A stretch of DNA of 64,000 bases from assembly GCF_001949145.1 (NCBI RefSeq), contig NW_019091586.1:285160-349159 (forward strand), given 5' to 3'. Source of the DNA: Acanthaster planci (lineage: Eukaryota > Echinodermata > Asteroidea > Valvatida > Acanthasteridae). The translations under genes were made by a program, and so were the position numbers. Within the stretch, counting starts at the first letter, position 1. Every line of letters starts with the position of its first letter. A model generated the notes under the pieces. The model worked only from the letters and a program-made list of their open reading frames with translations. It did not search any database and was not told where the DNA came from. Shown here piece after piece: positions 45,962 to 57,055 of the stretch.

Positions 45962-47849
45962 ATAGAGACCAGGGGTTAAGTCCCACTCATTCAAGCCCCA
46001 TTGAAAACAGTGTAAAATCGGCATTGTTCAGGGCCCAATAAAATGCATACCAACATCCCTGAGGTTTCTGAAACAGAAATTAAATTAGTGTCTAGTTTCA
46101 ATTTCTTTTCATTTATCTGTGGGTTAACCAATTAAATTTTCAGTTATTCCCACAAAACAATCTCATTTCCCCCGAAAAGTGATTTTTCTGAAGTTTTCTC
46201 GCAGCCGTTTTTCAAGTGGAAACCCTGAACCTTCTCGGGCACTTAGGACCATCTCCACCATATCTTTTAGCCATTCTGCTCTCTGATGAAAGCTTTAAGA
46301 CCCAGGGAGTTGATCCCGGTAACGATTTACACAATCTCACCATTTTGGGAGCCAAACAATCTCCTTCTTCAAAAGATACTGTGGGGGGCCCTTTTAATGC
46401 TAATGAGCTGGTCAGAAATTCTGGAATTAGTAGACTGTACCCAAAAAGACCAGGAAACGCTCAACAAACGGTCGTCACTTAACAAAATTTGAGTTTGTTG
46501 TTCCCGCAACAAATTTGTTTGTTCCTTCGACAAAATTTGTTGCACCCTCAAGAAAAATGGTTGTTCCCTCAAGAAACTTTGTTGTTCCCTCAAGAAAATT
46601 TTGTTATTCCCTCAACAAAGTGCGTTTGCCGACAATATATTTTTTCCTACCGTGTCTCTTTAAACCCACCGTACTTTTCATAAAAGGCGTGTTCCACCTT
46701 TGGCCCCACCTGTTTGAAGTAAAAGACTTTGTGAGATTGTACACGAATTTTTTTCTACAAAACAAATTTAATTAAATGCATAGTTTTTACATTGCAATTT
46801 GACCACGCGTACGTGTGCAGGAATGAGTTGCGTGGTTTATTAACCGGCTACGGTAACTCAGTTACCTTTTTCGGATGGAAATGGTTTCCCAGGCAGGTTT
46901 TCCAATGATTGAATTTAATGTTGCATTCTTCTTAGTTTGAGAAGGTGCATCAGACATCAACTGAAACTTAGCTTTTGGTGGGAGAAATGTACTGCGATGA
47001 TGTGAGAGGATTACGTCCCGGCATGGTCCCTTTGGTGATTTGGATTATAGTATACGTGTTGTTAAGTTGTCAAACGACCAACTGTAACTGCAAGCCAGTG
47101 GTATATCTAAATAGGGGGGGGTATTCCCTGGGGACATGTGGCCACTTTTCTACCACCTTCCTGGCAGGAGGACGACTCTTTTATAATTGAAGAAAAACCA
47201 AAATGAACAGTAAACTGTTGCTTCAAAAGAACGCTCAAGGACACAAGACCTAGATACGCCACTGCTTGAAACTATTTTTAAAATTAATTCAAGCTTTCTG
47301 CGTGATGGTACAAAATTTGTTTTTTTTTCTCTCCCCGTGTTTCTGGTTGTAAATCTTGTCTTGTTTAGACACTTACACTTGGGGATGCAACAAATTTTAA
47401 ACAAATGCAACATAAATCAACCCCGACCTCGCTAGACAGACCTTTGCGTAATTCATTTCGCTGAAACAGCAACAAAAAGCCACTCTGTACGCTCGCCTGG
47501 TTGGCTCTTTTCACCCTGCCGCGATCTGTTCATGCAGTTAGCAGTGGACCTTGTGACAGAGCTTTAGCGAAACTTAGAGTCGGTGCTGGACGCGCATAAA
47601 CCTATTGCGAGGATATGGGTTTATTGGAAAAAGCCAATGCCGTTCAATGAGTGAGACAATTTTTGGAGATAACTGAAGGAATGTTCCACTTTGCTCAGCT
47701 TCGCTTAGTGGAATGACACGTAAAATGATTGGTATACCTTGCGCGAATATGAAAAATTCTTGTGCATTTTGTGTTACACAACGGACAAATAAACAATCAT
47801 TTGAACACTCCACCCCTGACTGAACAAATCCTATATCTTTTCTGTTGTG

Positions 47850-48300
47850 GTGCTGTTGATGCTGGTGGGGATTATAATCATTGTGATGATGAAGGGGTGG
47901 TAGTGAAAAGGTGGTGGTGGTGGGGGGTGCCATGGCCTTGGTGGTGATGAGGTAATGAGAATGTAATTGTGTCAGTGCCACGGTGCGATGCGGCGATAGG
48001 GATACGAGTATGATGACGCAATGATGACAATGTCGACAGTGGCGATGACATAATGAGGATGCCATGGTGATAAGTTAGCAATGGTGATGAAGTGGTGAGG
48101 CCGAGTGACAAAGTGATGCAAGCGGGAATAATGGTGACAATAGCGAGGAGCTGCTGAAGTAATGATTGTGCTGTGCTGATGCAGTGATGATAACGGTGAT
48201 TGACAACATCAGTGTTGAGATACCGATGATGGTGATGCGGGGATACTCTGGTGTTATGGTGACGACAACGGCGAGAAGAACGACGATGATGACTATGTGA
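47850..48300. repeat. degenerate trinucleotide (GAT/GTG) low-complexity tract
   Basis: The + strand is dominated by GATG, GGTG and ATGATG motifs, for example GGTGGTGGTGGTGGGGGG near 47910. The minus strand therefore shows a long His- and Ser-rich frame (HHHH runs, 47878-48438) that is best explained by the repeat, not by a gene. Confidence 0.7.
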
Positions 48301-50450
48301 TACTGTTATCGCTATTTCAACCGTCAGTATCACCGTGGAGGATATTGTTACAGCCGCCTTCGATGTTTTAAGGATGCCACTCCTACCAAGGCCCCAATTC
48401 GAGAAAATAATAAAAGGGGGTAATGTGCTGACACTCAAACGTTATTGCCATAACCTCACCCTCCGACTCCCTCTTTACATAGCTTTTCCATGTGATCATC
48501 AGTCATCTTTGTATTCTGCGCCCCTGATCTGACTTTGATTCATGGCTCCATTACCACTGTTTCATGTTGTGCATCGTTGCATGTCACCCACGGTTGGATT
48601 GCTGCCGGGCGAGCTTCCCACGAAAGGAAGCTTATTTCGATGACCGCCTGGCTCCAATCATTTCTGGTGTATGGAGCGGGCAAACTGGAGAGGACGCCAC
48701 CGATGACTTTGCAGGCTTCTCTACGTGACTCTTGGCCGCTTGGACACGTTCTCGGTGGATTATTGAAGTGCTTAGATTGATCTATCAATCAGTATTGAAT
48801 GATGGAGATTTTTCCCCTCTGAGAGGGACAGAGCTGAGTTGATTAACCCCATCCTTCGATATGCATGCCCAACTATTCAAAAAACTGTTATAAATCAGGA
48901 TGTTCACAGAGTTGCCAGCTGAATGATCTTTGCCATGCTGGTAAGTACTCAAAGATAAGACTAGTGATGATCGACCTAAGCCTGATAATGCGTGTAATGC
49001 CAGACTGTCATTGGGGGAATGACGAGCTTCAGAGCCTGTGCTGTCTGTGAAGTCTGAAGCTAAGTTTCTCCCTGGTGCGTGACTCAGATAATCTCAGAAA
49101 GGATGATGTTCTTGACCGTCAAAGGAGAGCTGATATAATCCTTGTCTGATTGTCCTCCGACGCAGGCTTATACTTAAAATAGCTGTCTTGGCTGTTGACA
49201 GGAGAATGACAGCCAGACGCTGTGAATTCCATCAACTGATGTGAACAGCAGCTTGTGTAAGCTTGGGTGTCGCTCACATCATTTCTTGATTGCCCAGAAG
49301 CAGCGTTGTGAGAGGGATACTGGCACGGTACTTTTGTGCAAATCCCAAACAGAAAACAACCCCATAACCCAAAACCGATTTCTTGACGGGTCTGGTTTTT
49401 ACAAATTACCACCATTTTAGTCGGGTCGGATAGGGCCGGGCCGAGTTTTGTGTTTGCAATTTTCGGTTTGGGTTGGTTTGATTAAGGCCATCGTGGCAAA
49501 AGCCCAAACCGGATTTTACCGAAACCGTTTGGGCATTCACACGGTGCATTATTTACTGCAGAGACACGTTGCCCATATGGGATTCCTTTTCCTGCGGTGT
49601 TAATCCTTGCACTTCAACTCGGACAGCAAAAGAGATACATTGCGAGGGCATTGAGTTCTCACTATGGTTTTTGTGATAGAATTCATGCAACGTTGATACA
49701 TTCAGGCAAAAGGGCGAAAAAGAAATTGTAGAACGATTTGTCAAAGCCAGATGTTCTGTTTTCTGGGTCGGTTTGGATCGGTTTTACCTTAATTTTCGTC
49801 GGATCATGTCAGGTCAGTTTTGAAGGAAGCTTAGATGAGTATTTGGTTGGATTTGATTATTAGTTAAGTGTTGGGTCGGCTTAGCCTGCATGCTCACCCA
49901 ACCCAACCACCCGATACACAACACTATCGCAGGGTTATTAACTTGCAGAAACCGACGAGATTTCACACAACTTAATAGGTCAGTATCAGAACACCGAAAA
50001 CCACTCCGCGGTGCAGCACCAGAAGGTTTACTTTACCTAGTATCAAGGTAGGATCCAGGTCCAAGTTTTCTTCTCTTTTTGGGGGGGGGGTTCCAGGGAG
50101 AAAAATTAAGAATATATTAATTTAGCCAAAGAAGCCCCTAGTTTCTGAACAGGGGATGGCTCCACGGTGTGGTGAAGCAACGCGGTGTTTTTCCCCTCAC
50201 TTTTTCCATAGAAATGATGTATACGCACACGTGCTTAAGAACACATGGCCTTGCTACTATTAGAAGTGTGAATAAGAAACTTTGTACTTTTATAAAAACC
50301 ACAAACTATTTAACTTCATTTTTGAAGCAAGTTCAGTCTTCTCCTCACTCAAACAATAGACTTCTAATCTGCGCAAGCTTGAGCTCATAAATGACGTCAT
50401 CTGAAAAGAGTGCTGGACTAAATGTATGGAGGCCTGTAGAGGGATTCCTT

Positions 50451-50513
50451 TACTGTACATATTACCTAAATGTACAGTACGGTAATTTTACGTTACGGTA
50501 CGGTAAAATTACG
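50451..50513. repeat. two adjacent small hairpins
   Basis: ACTGTACAT (ending 50460) pairs with ATGTACAGT about ten bases downstream. Next to it GTAATTTTAC pairs perfectly with GTAAAATTAC. Both lie in a short TAC/GTA-rich stretch. No function is implied. Confidence 0.6.
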
Positions 50514-53500
50514 CAGTAGCAGGATTCCAAGTCGATCAAGCAAGTTTGACAGCTTTTGGACATCGTTTTATACTAAATAAAAAAAACTTTTTTTGCCGAC
50601 ACGCAGGTCTACGGCAACGTTCGCGCTGACCAGAAACCTGAGACTTTTTTTCACCTTAGCCTCTTATGACCTTTCATAAGGATGATTTTCAATTTTGGGA
50701 CTTTTACACACTTTGGGAAGGAAAAGAAATAAACAAGTCCCAGAAATTGTCCCTGGGAGAAAGGGCATGGTCCGCGCTGGCTCTCTTGGTCGCTGTTTCC
50801 GCCATTGACTTGCACAGCCTCTGTCGTCCCTAAGAAACTAATTAAGACTGGTCAACTTGCAGCTGCTTCTATACAGCGTTGTAGGGGACTGCGAGTCTTA
50901 AGGCTGAATTGTAATTAGGCCAGCCCCGTTATTGTCAGTTTTTCATCAGAAGTGCTTCCGTTCTGCTGGGAAATCTCTCCAAATGTAAATGAAAATATAA
51001 ATTGACCCGAAAGAACAGCAGGTCAGACAAGGGGGGATGTTGTCATCGGTGTACATGTTGTCGAGATTGAATCGATCGGTTAAAGCACTTGGTGAGGACC
51101 TAAAGAGTCTGTTGCATTTCTCCCTTAATTCCACATCTTGCCTGTGAGTTGCGTGTGGAGGCAGGATGTGGTAGCCATCATGCCATGGAGTCATTTTTGA
51201 CATTTGTAGGTCAACGGAAGCACTTGATTTCTAATTTGGAACATATCTCTCAAAGCTCATAGACTTCTCGCCGTATGTCTGTGCTGAAACTAATGATGAT
51301 GGACAATCTAATATTGTAAATAACCTTTTCATCCTTTTTTAAACATGTTTGTACAGTAAACGCATTTAATATCCCCAGAATTGACAAAATCCACTTCTGC
51401 AACTGTACTTTGCACATTCTAACAATACTCTCAATATTTTGTGAAACATTGATCCAAATAGAGTTCATATAATTCGTCCAACTCAGCTGAAGTTGGTTGA
51501 TACATCTGAGTTTGAGTGCCGGCTAGTTGATTTTCACTCAATATTTACTCACACATTTGCTGAGCTAAAGTGCTCTTTACCCAGCATTTTTGATAACTAT
51601 TACCAGAAAACCAACTACATATTCTTCATTTCCCGAGCAGATTTTTTTTGCTTTTCCTTTCTTGCGTTGGGAAAGCTAACCAAAAATCGGCACAGCGACA
51701 ATTCAATATGACAGGCTTGGAAACATGTCCATAAAACATACCTTGAGACGTATTATAGCAGTACATAGTTTCACTTGCTGATAATGAAATGTAGACGAAA
51801 CACCACCTAATGTTGTCCATGGTGGATGAACCAATTATTTGATAAAATGCCTCAGGGCACAGAAAGAGGAAAACGTGAGTTTTGTTTGACAAAATCCTTA
51901 TCGTGTGATGTTTGTAAACACCCCATGCTGTGGTTGTTTGTTTGATTGGTTTGATTTGGAAGCTCTTATTGGTTTTTGTGCGAATTAATGTAAGGCGTTG
52001 ATGTTGTTGACGTCTGCGAGTGACCGCTTGGGAGTAAGCCAGTGTCTCCTTATCGAATTGATCAACGCCTACACAAAATGTTTCGTGATTAGCACCAGCG
52101 AGATAGTACGTGGCACCCTGTGAACAGCGAATGGCAGATAATCACATTATTGATCAGTGCTGGATTTCCTTTGGGAAATTTTGAAGTGCAGTCACCATCG
52201 AAACAAAGGAACGAAGCCAACTTTTTTTAATTGGCAGTCGGAATGTTTGCAGCATAGACGAGCAGTCGTGCACTTTCACTATTGTTGTCCAGGCATGGCG
52301 GCAGTATAAGTTCAAGGCAAATTTTTTCGGTAAGTTTCGAAGGGTTTGGTTATCTTTTTAGAGAGGGTCCCTGTCTATCTTGTGGCGCATTTGGTGCACT
52401 CATCAGTGTCATCCTCGTCTTGCAGATAATCGCTGTCATGTCTTTTGTTGGAGATCTACATTGACTCATTGATGGTACGAAGTTGACGAGTCACTGCAGG
52501 ACTGCACTGTCATTTGTTGTTGCGTTGTGGAGGGTTTTTAGTGCTGGAGTTTTCATCTGTTCCTTCCGGGGCTTTAAACGTAAGGTTTACCAGTCGACAA
52601 CACCATGAAAGTGTTTGTAAATAAAGGCATGGATGTGGAATGTAGGGGCGCTTTCTGCCTCTTGGAAACAAAACGAGGAAGTAAAGAAAAATAACGGGGA
52701 AGAAAGAGGAACAAGGGTCGCCAAATCACCAATGTACCTTGGAACTGACCCCTCCAAATATTGATGGATTGTTTGTTTGTCGTTGAGGGAGTGCTTTTTC
52801 CCTCTTGGAATTAAGGGGATTTGTTCCTTTTCATTCATTGTATGTTTAATTGACAAAATACAACAGGTGCAACTCACAGAGGGGCCATTATTTCCATGTT
52901 TACCATTAACACATGCACGGCCAGCGCCTGCCCACATTTGAGCGTATATCAATAAACAACTTGGATAATTTTTCATAGATTTGAACATTCTTTGAATAAG
53001 AAAGAGGAGACAACTAAATAAAATAAAACTTGAAATACATTTTTTTTCACGAATATTATTCCTGACAAACTAAAATCGGAATAATTCATGCACCACGCGT
53101 GCAGCGGTTGAATAGAATTTGTCGACCGTCTCCCACAATGCAATGCGACAAATGACCCTTCAGTAGCAACCTCCTAATGGCGCACTGTATTTTGAATCAT
53201 TTTCCCATGTTGAAAGGTAGGCCTATAGACGGCAACTTGGTAGAATATTAAACTCTTGATAAAAAAGGCATAAAATCGCATTTAGGATAGTAATGACTTC
53301 TTGACTGTTTGACACAAGTCATGGTTTATAAGCTGCATCGATTTTCATATCAGGCAACGAGGCACGCAGCTTTATAGAGAAAAGACAGACTATGACATTC
53401 ATCCGCACATAGACCTATGAACACGATAGGCGGGCTTAACGTTCGTCAGATATGTTATTTTCCATCAGATTTACTACGACGGAAAAGGCTAGAGAAGAGA

Positions 53501-54644
53501 ATATTTAGTAGAAATGACAGGTGCAGCCATTAAAATGTCATAAGAGAGCAAGAGAGAGAAAATCAAGTGGATTTACATTGGGTAAGTCCACGGCGCCTTG
53601 AAATGGACTCTGCTGTGTCACGCAACACGATTATTAGGGCCTGTTTGTTTCGCACAGATCCGGTTCGCGATCAGTGACCCGTCGTTGGTTCACTACCATC
53701 AGAATGGTTAGAATGAACCAGTGAAAATGTTGTTTGACTGCAAGACCTTCCTTTTCAATTAATCCGTGTCAAAAATGTGACCGGTTGCTATTTTAACCAA
53801 ATGAGGTCACAATTGAACAATTTGAGCGACTTTCGGGTGTAGTGTACATTGGTAGTGTAGTGTACAAAATGGTTTGGTGTTCTCTTTTCTGAATTTTTGC
53901 CTAAATCGGGACAGGCCTATGTCTTGAAGATCAGAAATTTTTTATCACAATGGAGATTACAGTAGGCTGACGTATAAGCATACTATGCAGGGTTTTACTC
54001 AATCTGAGACCAAGTTGCAAGAAATAGTAAAATACTGAAGATTTTTTCTCTTGAGTGAAATATACTTGCCTCGATTAGGGTATACCGAAGTCCAAACATG
54101 CGCACTTATGATTAGCAGGGACGACTGAAACACAGAAGGAGAAACCAAGAACAGGACAGCCCTTCCTCGAAAGAGTAATGAGGAAAATACAACGCCAGGC
54201 TGGCGTTGCGCCGCGGTGGCGCGGTACGGCTGAAGGAAATAACAGACAGCACTTGTCTTCCGTTCAATTATATTCGTATTGCAGTCATGACGCCGTGCTG
54301 GTTGAACGAGTCGGCTCAATCAATGTTGAGTGGAAACCTTCCCCAAACATCTTATTGGTGAGTTAATTTAGAAGACACTGCCAATATCAAGCAGTCGGGA
54401 ACCCAGGTTCGAATTTCACCTAGTCTGGAAGGGATTTCTCCGTGGACATTAAAGTTTCCCCTGCCAGATTAAACGAAAAGGTCTTTATCTTAGGTTTCGT
54501 GAGAATTGAGAGCCACCACTACACTTGAAAAGCAGCGGTGTTATTTTAACACCCTTTGAATCCATATTTTCCACCCCTCTCTTGTATTAGCAGTAAAGAT
54601 TCCAAGGCCGTTAAGTTGTTGACACCAAGTTTTAACACTGTAGA

Positions 54645-54730
54645 TTTGTTTGTTTGTTTGTTTGTTTGTTGGGGTGTTGGGGGTGTTTGCTGGGTTGTTT
54701 GTTTGTTTGTTTGTCTGTTTGTTTATTTTT
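54645..54730. repeat. TTTG microsatellite
   Basis: Two runs of TTTG repeats are separated by a GGTGTTGGGGGTGTTTGCTG interruption. Frames across it are low-complexity artefacts. Confidence 0.9.
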
Positions 54731-56034
54731 TGCAGTTTATAGCACTGTCCAGGAATCTTTACACTTAGCTTAAGTGGATTAAAATATTTAAAAAACTTAA
54801 TATTATTCAACAGATCTTTAATTTTGATATTCTTTTGGTAGGTGGCCGTGAAGTTAAGTTAAAAAGATACTCTTAAGAACGGTATTCCTGGCACCTGTAT
54901 GAACGGTGTCCAAATTTCTTTGCTACTGCGAGAAATAATGCATGCGATTGCGGGAGAAGTTGCGGGTGGCGGAGTCTGGAATTACGAACAGATTCATGAG
55001 TTATTTCAGGCAGTAGCCGAGAACAAACCGGGTGCGGCTAATCAGTAGAGAAAAGAACCCGCATATATTCTTGGCCCGATGCAGATTACGTGGCAAAGCC
55101 ATTGTGGGTCTTTTAGAGTTCTTTGTGGTTGCTTTTAAAGTATGAATGAATTTTTAAATTGCCCAGCAGTGTCATAATATTAGAATATAAATCATTGTAA
55201 AATCATTAAAACAGTGGAGGGGAATTTGCTCGAATGTGTACAGGCGATATTCTGGCCTGCGGTAGGGAAAACTTCTGGGTACATGTAATTGGCAATGATT
55301 TGTAATTCGACTGAACTGTTTTGCTGGATAACAACTGTTTTCACAAACATAAACACTACCAATGTTGTTTCTTAAATACTTTCTTAATTGTATGAGATAA
55401 TCTTATCACATTATATTATGAACTCCACTTTGGGTATTATTACCTATTATTATCTTCGTGTATATTTCTTTTTTACAAAAGTTTAAAACCACGCCGTGAA
55501 TTCGGCAGAAACGAGTTTGGCATGCACAAGGGTGCAAGGTTTCGCCCAGCTCAACCCAGGGTATCCGTCAATCGAATTTATGAATAGCTCATCCGGGGGA
55601 AACAAACAGAATGTCCAAAGGTGGTACTTAACACAAGAATTTTGAAAAAAATAAAATCTTTGCGGCCAAAGCAAACCCAGGTCAAGAACCAGAAAAACAC
55701 ACTGGCCAGGTTGAAATAGCAGCAAACTTTAATTCTGTTCCCTAAGCTGTGTGAAATTCATTCCATCGGTAAGGATGCTTGCCTTACTTCGTCGATCAAA
55801 AAGTACCTAGAGTGGTTTCTGTTGTTTTCATTGCAGTTTCGTTTTCCCGTCTGATGTCTGCATTTGATAAGAAATCGAGATTTACTGTCGAGATGAATGC
55901 ATGCACAGTGGACCATAAATCCTGAGAGAGAGGAAATATGCTATTTTTCCTGGAATACTGAGGAAATGAAATAAACACATTTCTAAGTGCTGCCGTTCTT
56001 CCTGCCGACGATTTTCCCAGTTTATGCTTCCCGG

Positions 56035-56300
56035 AAGTCTTATGCGAGCTACGTGTACGTGTGACCGAATTTGCGAACACGACAATAGCGTGCGTGAGTT
56101 TAACAGAGCGAGGGAATCTCCTGCACGCGTGCGCCGAGGCGCACGCCGTTCGTATCGCGTGACAAGTGTCAATGTAGCGGCATTTACTGCGGGGTCAACC
56201 GATACCTCCTTGTCGCCGGTGAACCGTGAGAAATCATCGCCTCAGCAGTATGGTCTGTAAGGCCTGAAATCAGATTTCGATTGTAACTTGAGGAACCCTA
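56035..56300 (+). promoter_or_regulatory. CpG-rich sequence upstream of the guanylyl cyclase start; likely promoter/5' UTR
   Basis: CpG density rises sharply just before the first coding exon (for example CTGCACGCGTGCGCCGAGGC near 56110-56130). No TATA box stands out. Its place right upstream of a signal-peptide exon suggests a promoter or 5' UTR. The transcription start cannot be read from sequence alone. Confidence 0.4.
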
Positions 56301-56367
56301 CTGCAGAACGAACATCTTTCTGTGAGGATTGTTTTCACGAGCGATTTTTTTGGGAGCGGGGGAGCTA

Positions 56368-57055
56368 ATGGGCAGTATGGGATTATTCGTATTACTGATA
56401 CAGGCAATGGTGTGTTTTAATTTTGTGGGGTCCAATGACCACGAGGACATAGTCCTCGGACTTATGTTGCCCTTCAGTGGGCAGTGGCCGGTCGGCAGGT
56501 ATATTGCCGGGGCCATGACCGTGGCCGTGGATGACGTGAACAGCAACGAAAACCTCCTGAAGGGACGCAACGTGACCTTCATCTGGAACGACACCACATG
56601 CGCGGGCAAGAACGGGCTGTACCAGGCGGTCAACATGTGGCTGTATGTCCACCGCCTGCACGCCTTCATAGGTGGCGGCTGCGACGTGGTCTGCGAGCCG
56701 GTGGGCCTGCTGGCCTCGGCCTGGAATCTGCCCATGGTGTCCTGGGGCTGCTCCAGCCTGGTGCTGTCCAACAAGGATGACTACAACACCTTCGTGCGGA
56801 CGGTGGGGCCCTACACCAAAATGGCGCGCATGTTCACGAAGATCATGCGCTCCTTCAGCTGGACGCGCACCGTCATCTTGACGTCCAGCGAGAACGTGTG
56901 GCAGACGACGTCCTACGCTGTCAAGCTGGACCTGGAGAGCGAAGGCATCCTCGTCAGCGATTTCTTCACCTTCAACCCGGGCCACGAGAACATTACCGGG
57001 AGAGAAAAGATGCAGCATAGGGATGTCATCGTGGACGCCAAAGAATCAGCACGAA
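56368..57055 (+). CDS. receptor guanylyl cyclase, exon 1 (signal peptide and first lobe of ligand-binding domain)
   Basis: The frame is open from 56329, but that first codon is TTG. The first ATG is 56368, giving MGSMGLFVLLIQAMVCFNFV, a good signal peptide. The mature part begins near DHEDIVLGLMLPFSGQWPVG, typical of periplasmic-binding-protein-like receptor domains. Potential N-glycosylation sites include NVT at 68-70, NDT at 74-76 and NIT at 208-210. Cysteines at 78, 105, 109 and 128 probably form disulfides; the GGGCDVVCEPV motif resembles the GPGC..APV region of natriuretic peptide receptors but has an extra Cys. The exon ends with the single base A before the donor GTAAGT at 57056. Confidence 0.9.

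Larger units (their letters stand above)
45447..46673. mobile_element. 1.23-kb element with 79-bp terminal inverted repeats and target-site duplication
   Basis: Left arm 45447-45525 and right arm 46595-46673 are reverse complements with only about half a dozen differences. Both start TACGGTGG and end GTTGAGGGAATAACAAAATT plus TT. The flanks repeat CTTTTC directly (45441-45446 and 46674-46679), with one or two more bases possibly included, as a target-site duplication would. Inside the left arm lies an array of about 24-base units around TTGTTGAGGGAACAACAAA (to about 45775). Inverted relatives (TTGTTCCCTCAAGAAA) lie near the right arm. No transposase is encoded, so the element is non-autonomous. 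It carries a second, nested fold-back unit at 45828-45961. Confidence 0.82.
46680..56034. other. intergenic sequence, no gene recognised
   Basis: About 9 kb of AT-rich sequence upstream of the guanylyl cyclase gene. It contains a degenerate GAT/GTG-rich array at 47850-48300, paired small hairpins near 50450-50515, and a TTTG microsatellite at 54645-54730. The 48540-48780 stretch is GC-richer with open frames on both strands but no recognised domain. Confidence 0.5.

Noticed and set aside
47878-48438. A 186-codon His/Ser-rich minus-strand frame
   Set aside because: It is explained by the GAT/GTG low-complexity tract; stop codons are rare in such repeats.
54400-54425. GGTTCGAAT, resembling a tRNA B box
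   Set aside because: No A box or acceptor stem lies at the right distance, so no tRNA gene is supported.
56392-57018. A 208-codon open frame on the minus strand
   Set aside because: It is antisense to exon 1 of the receptor gene. GC-rich codons on the sense strand remove stop codons on the other strand. No domain is seen.
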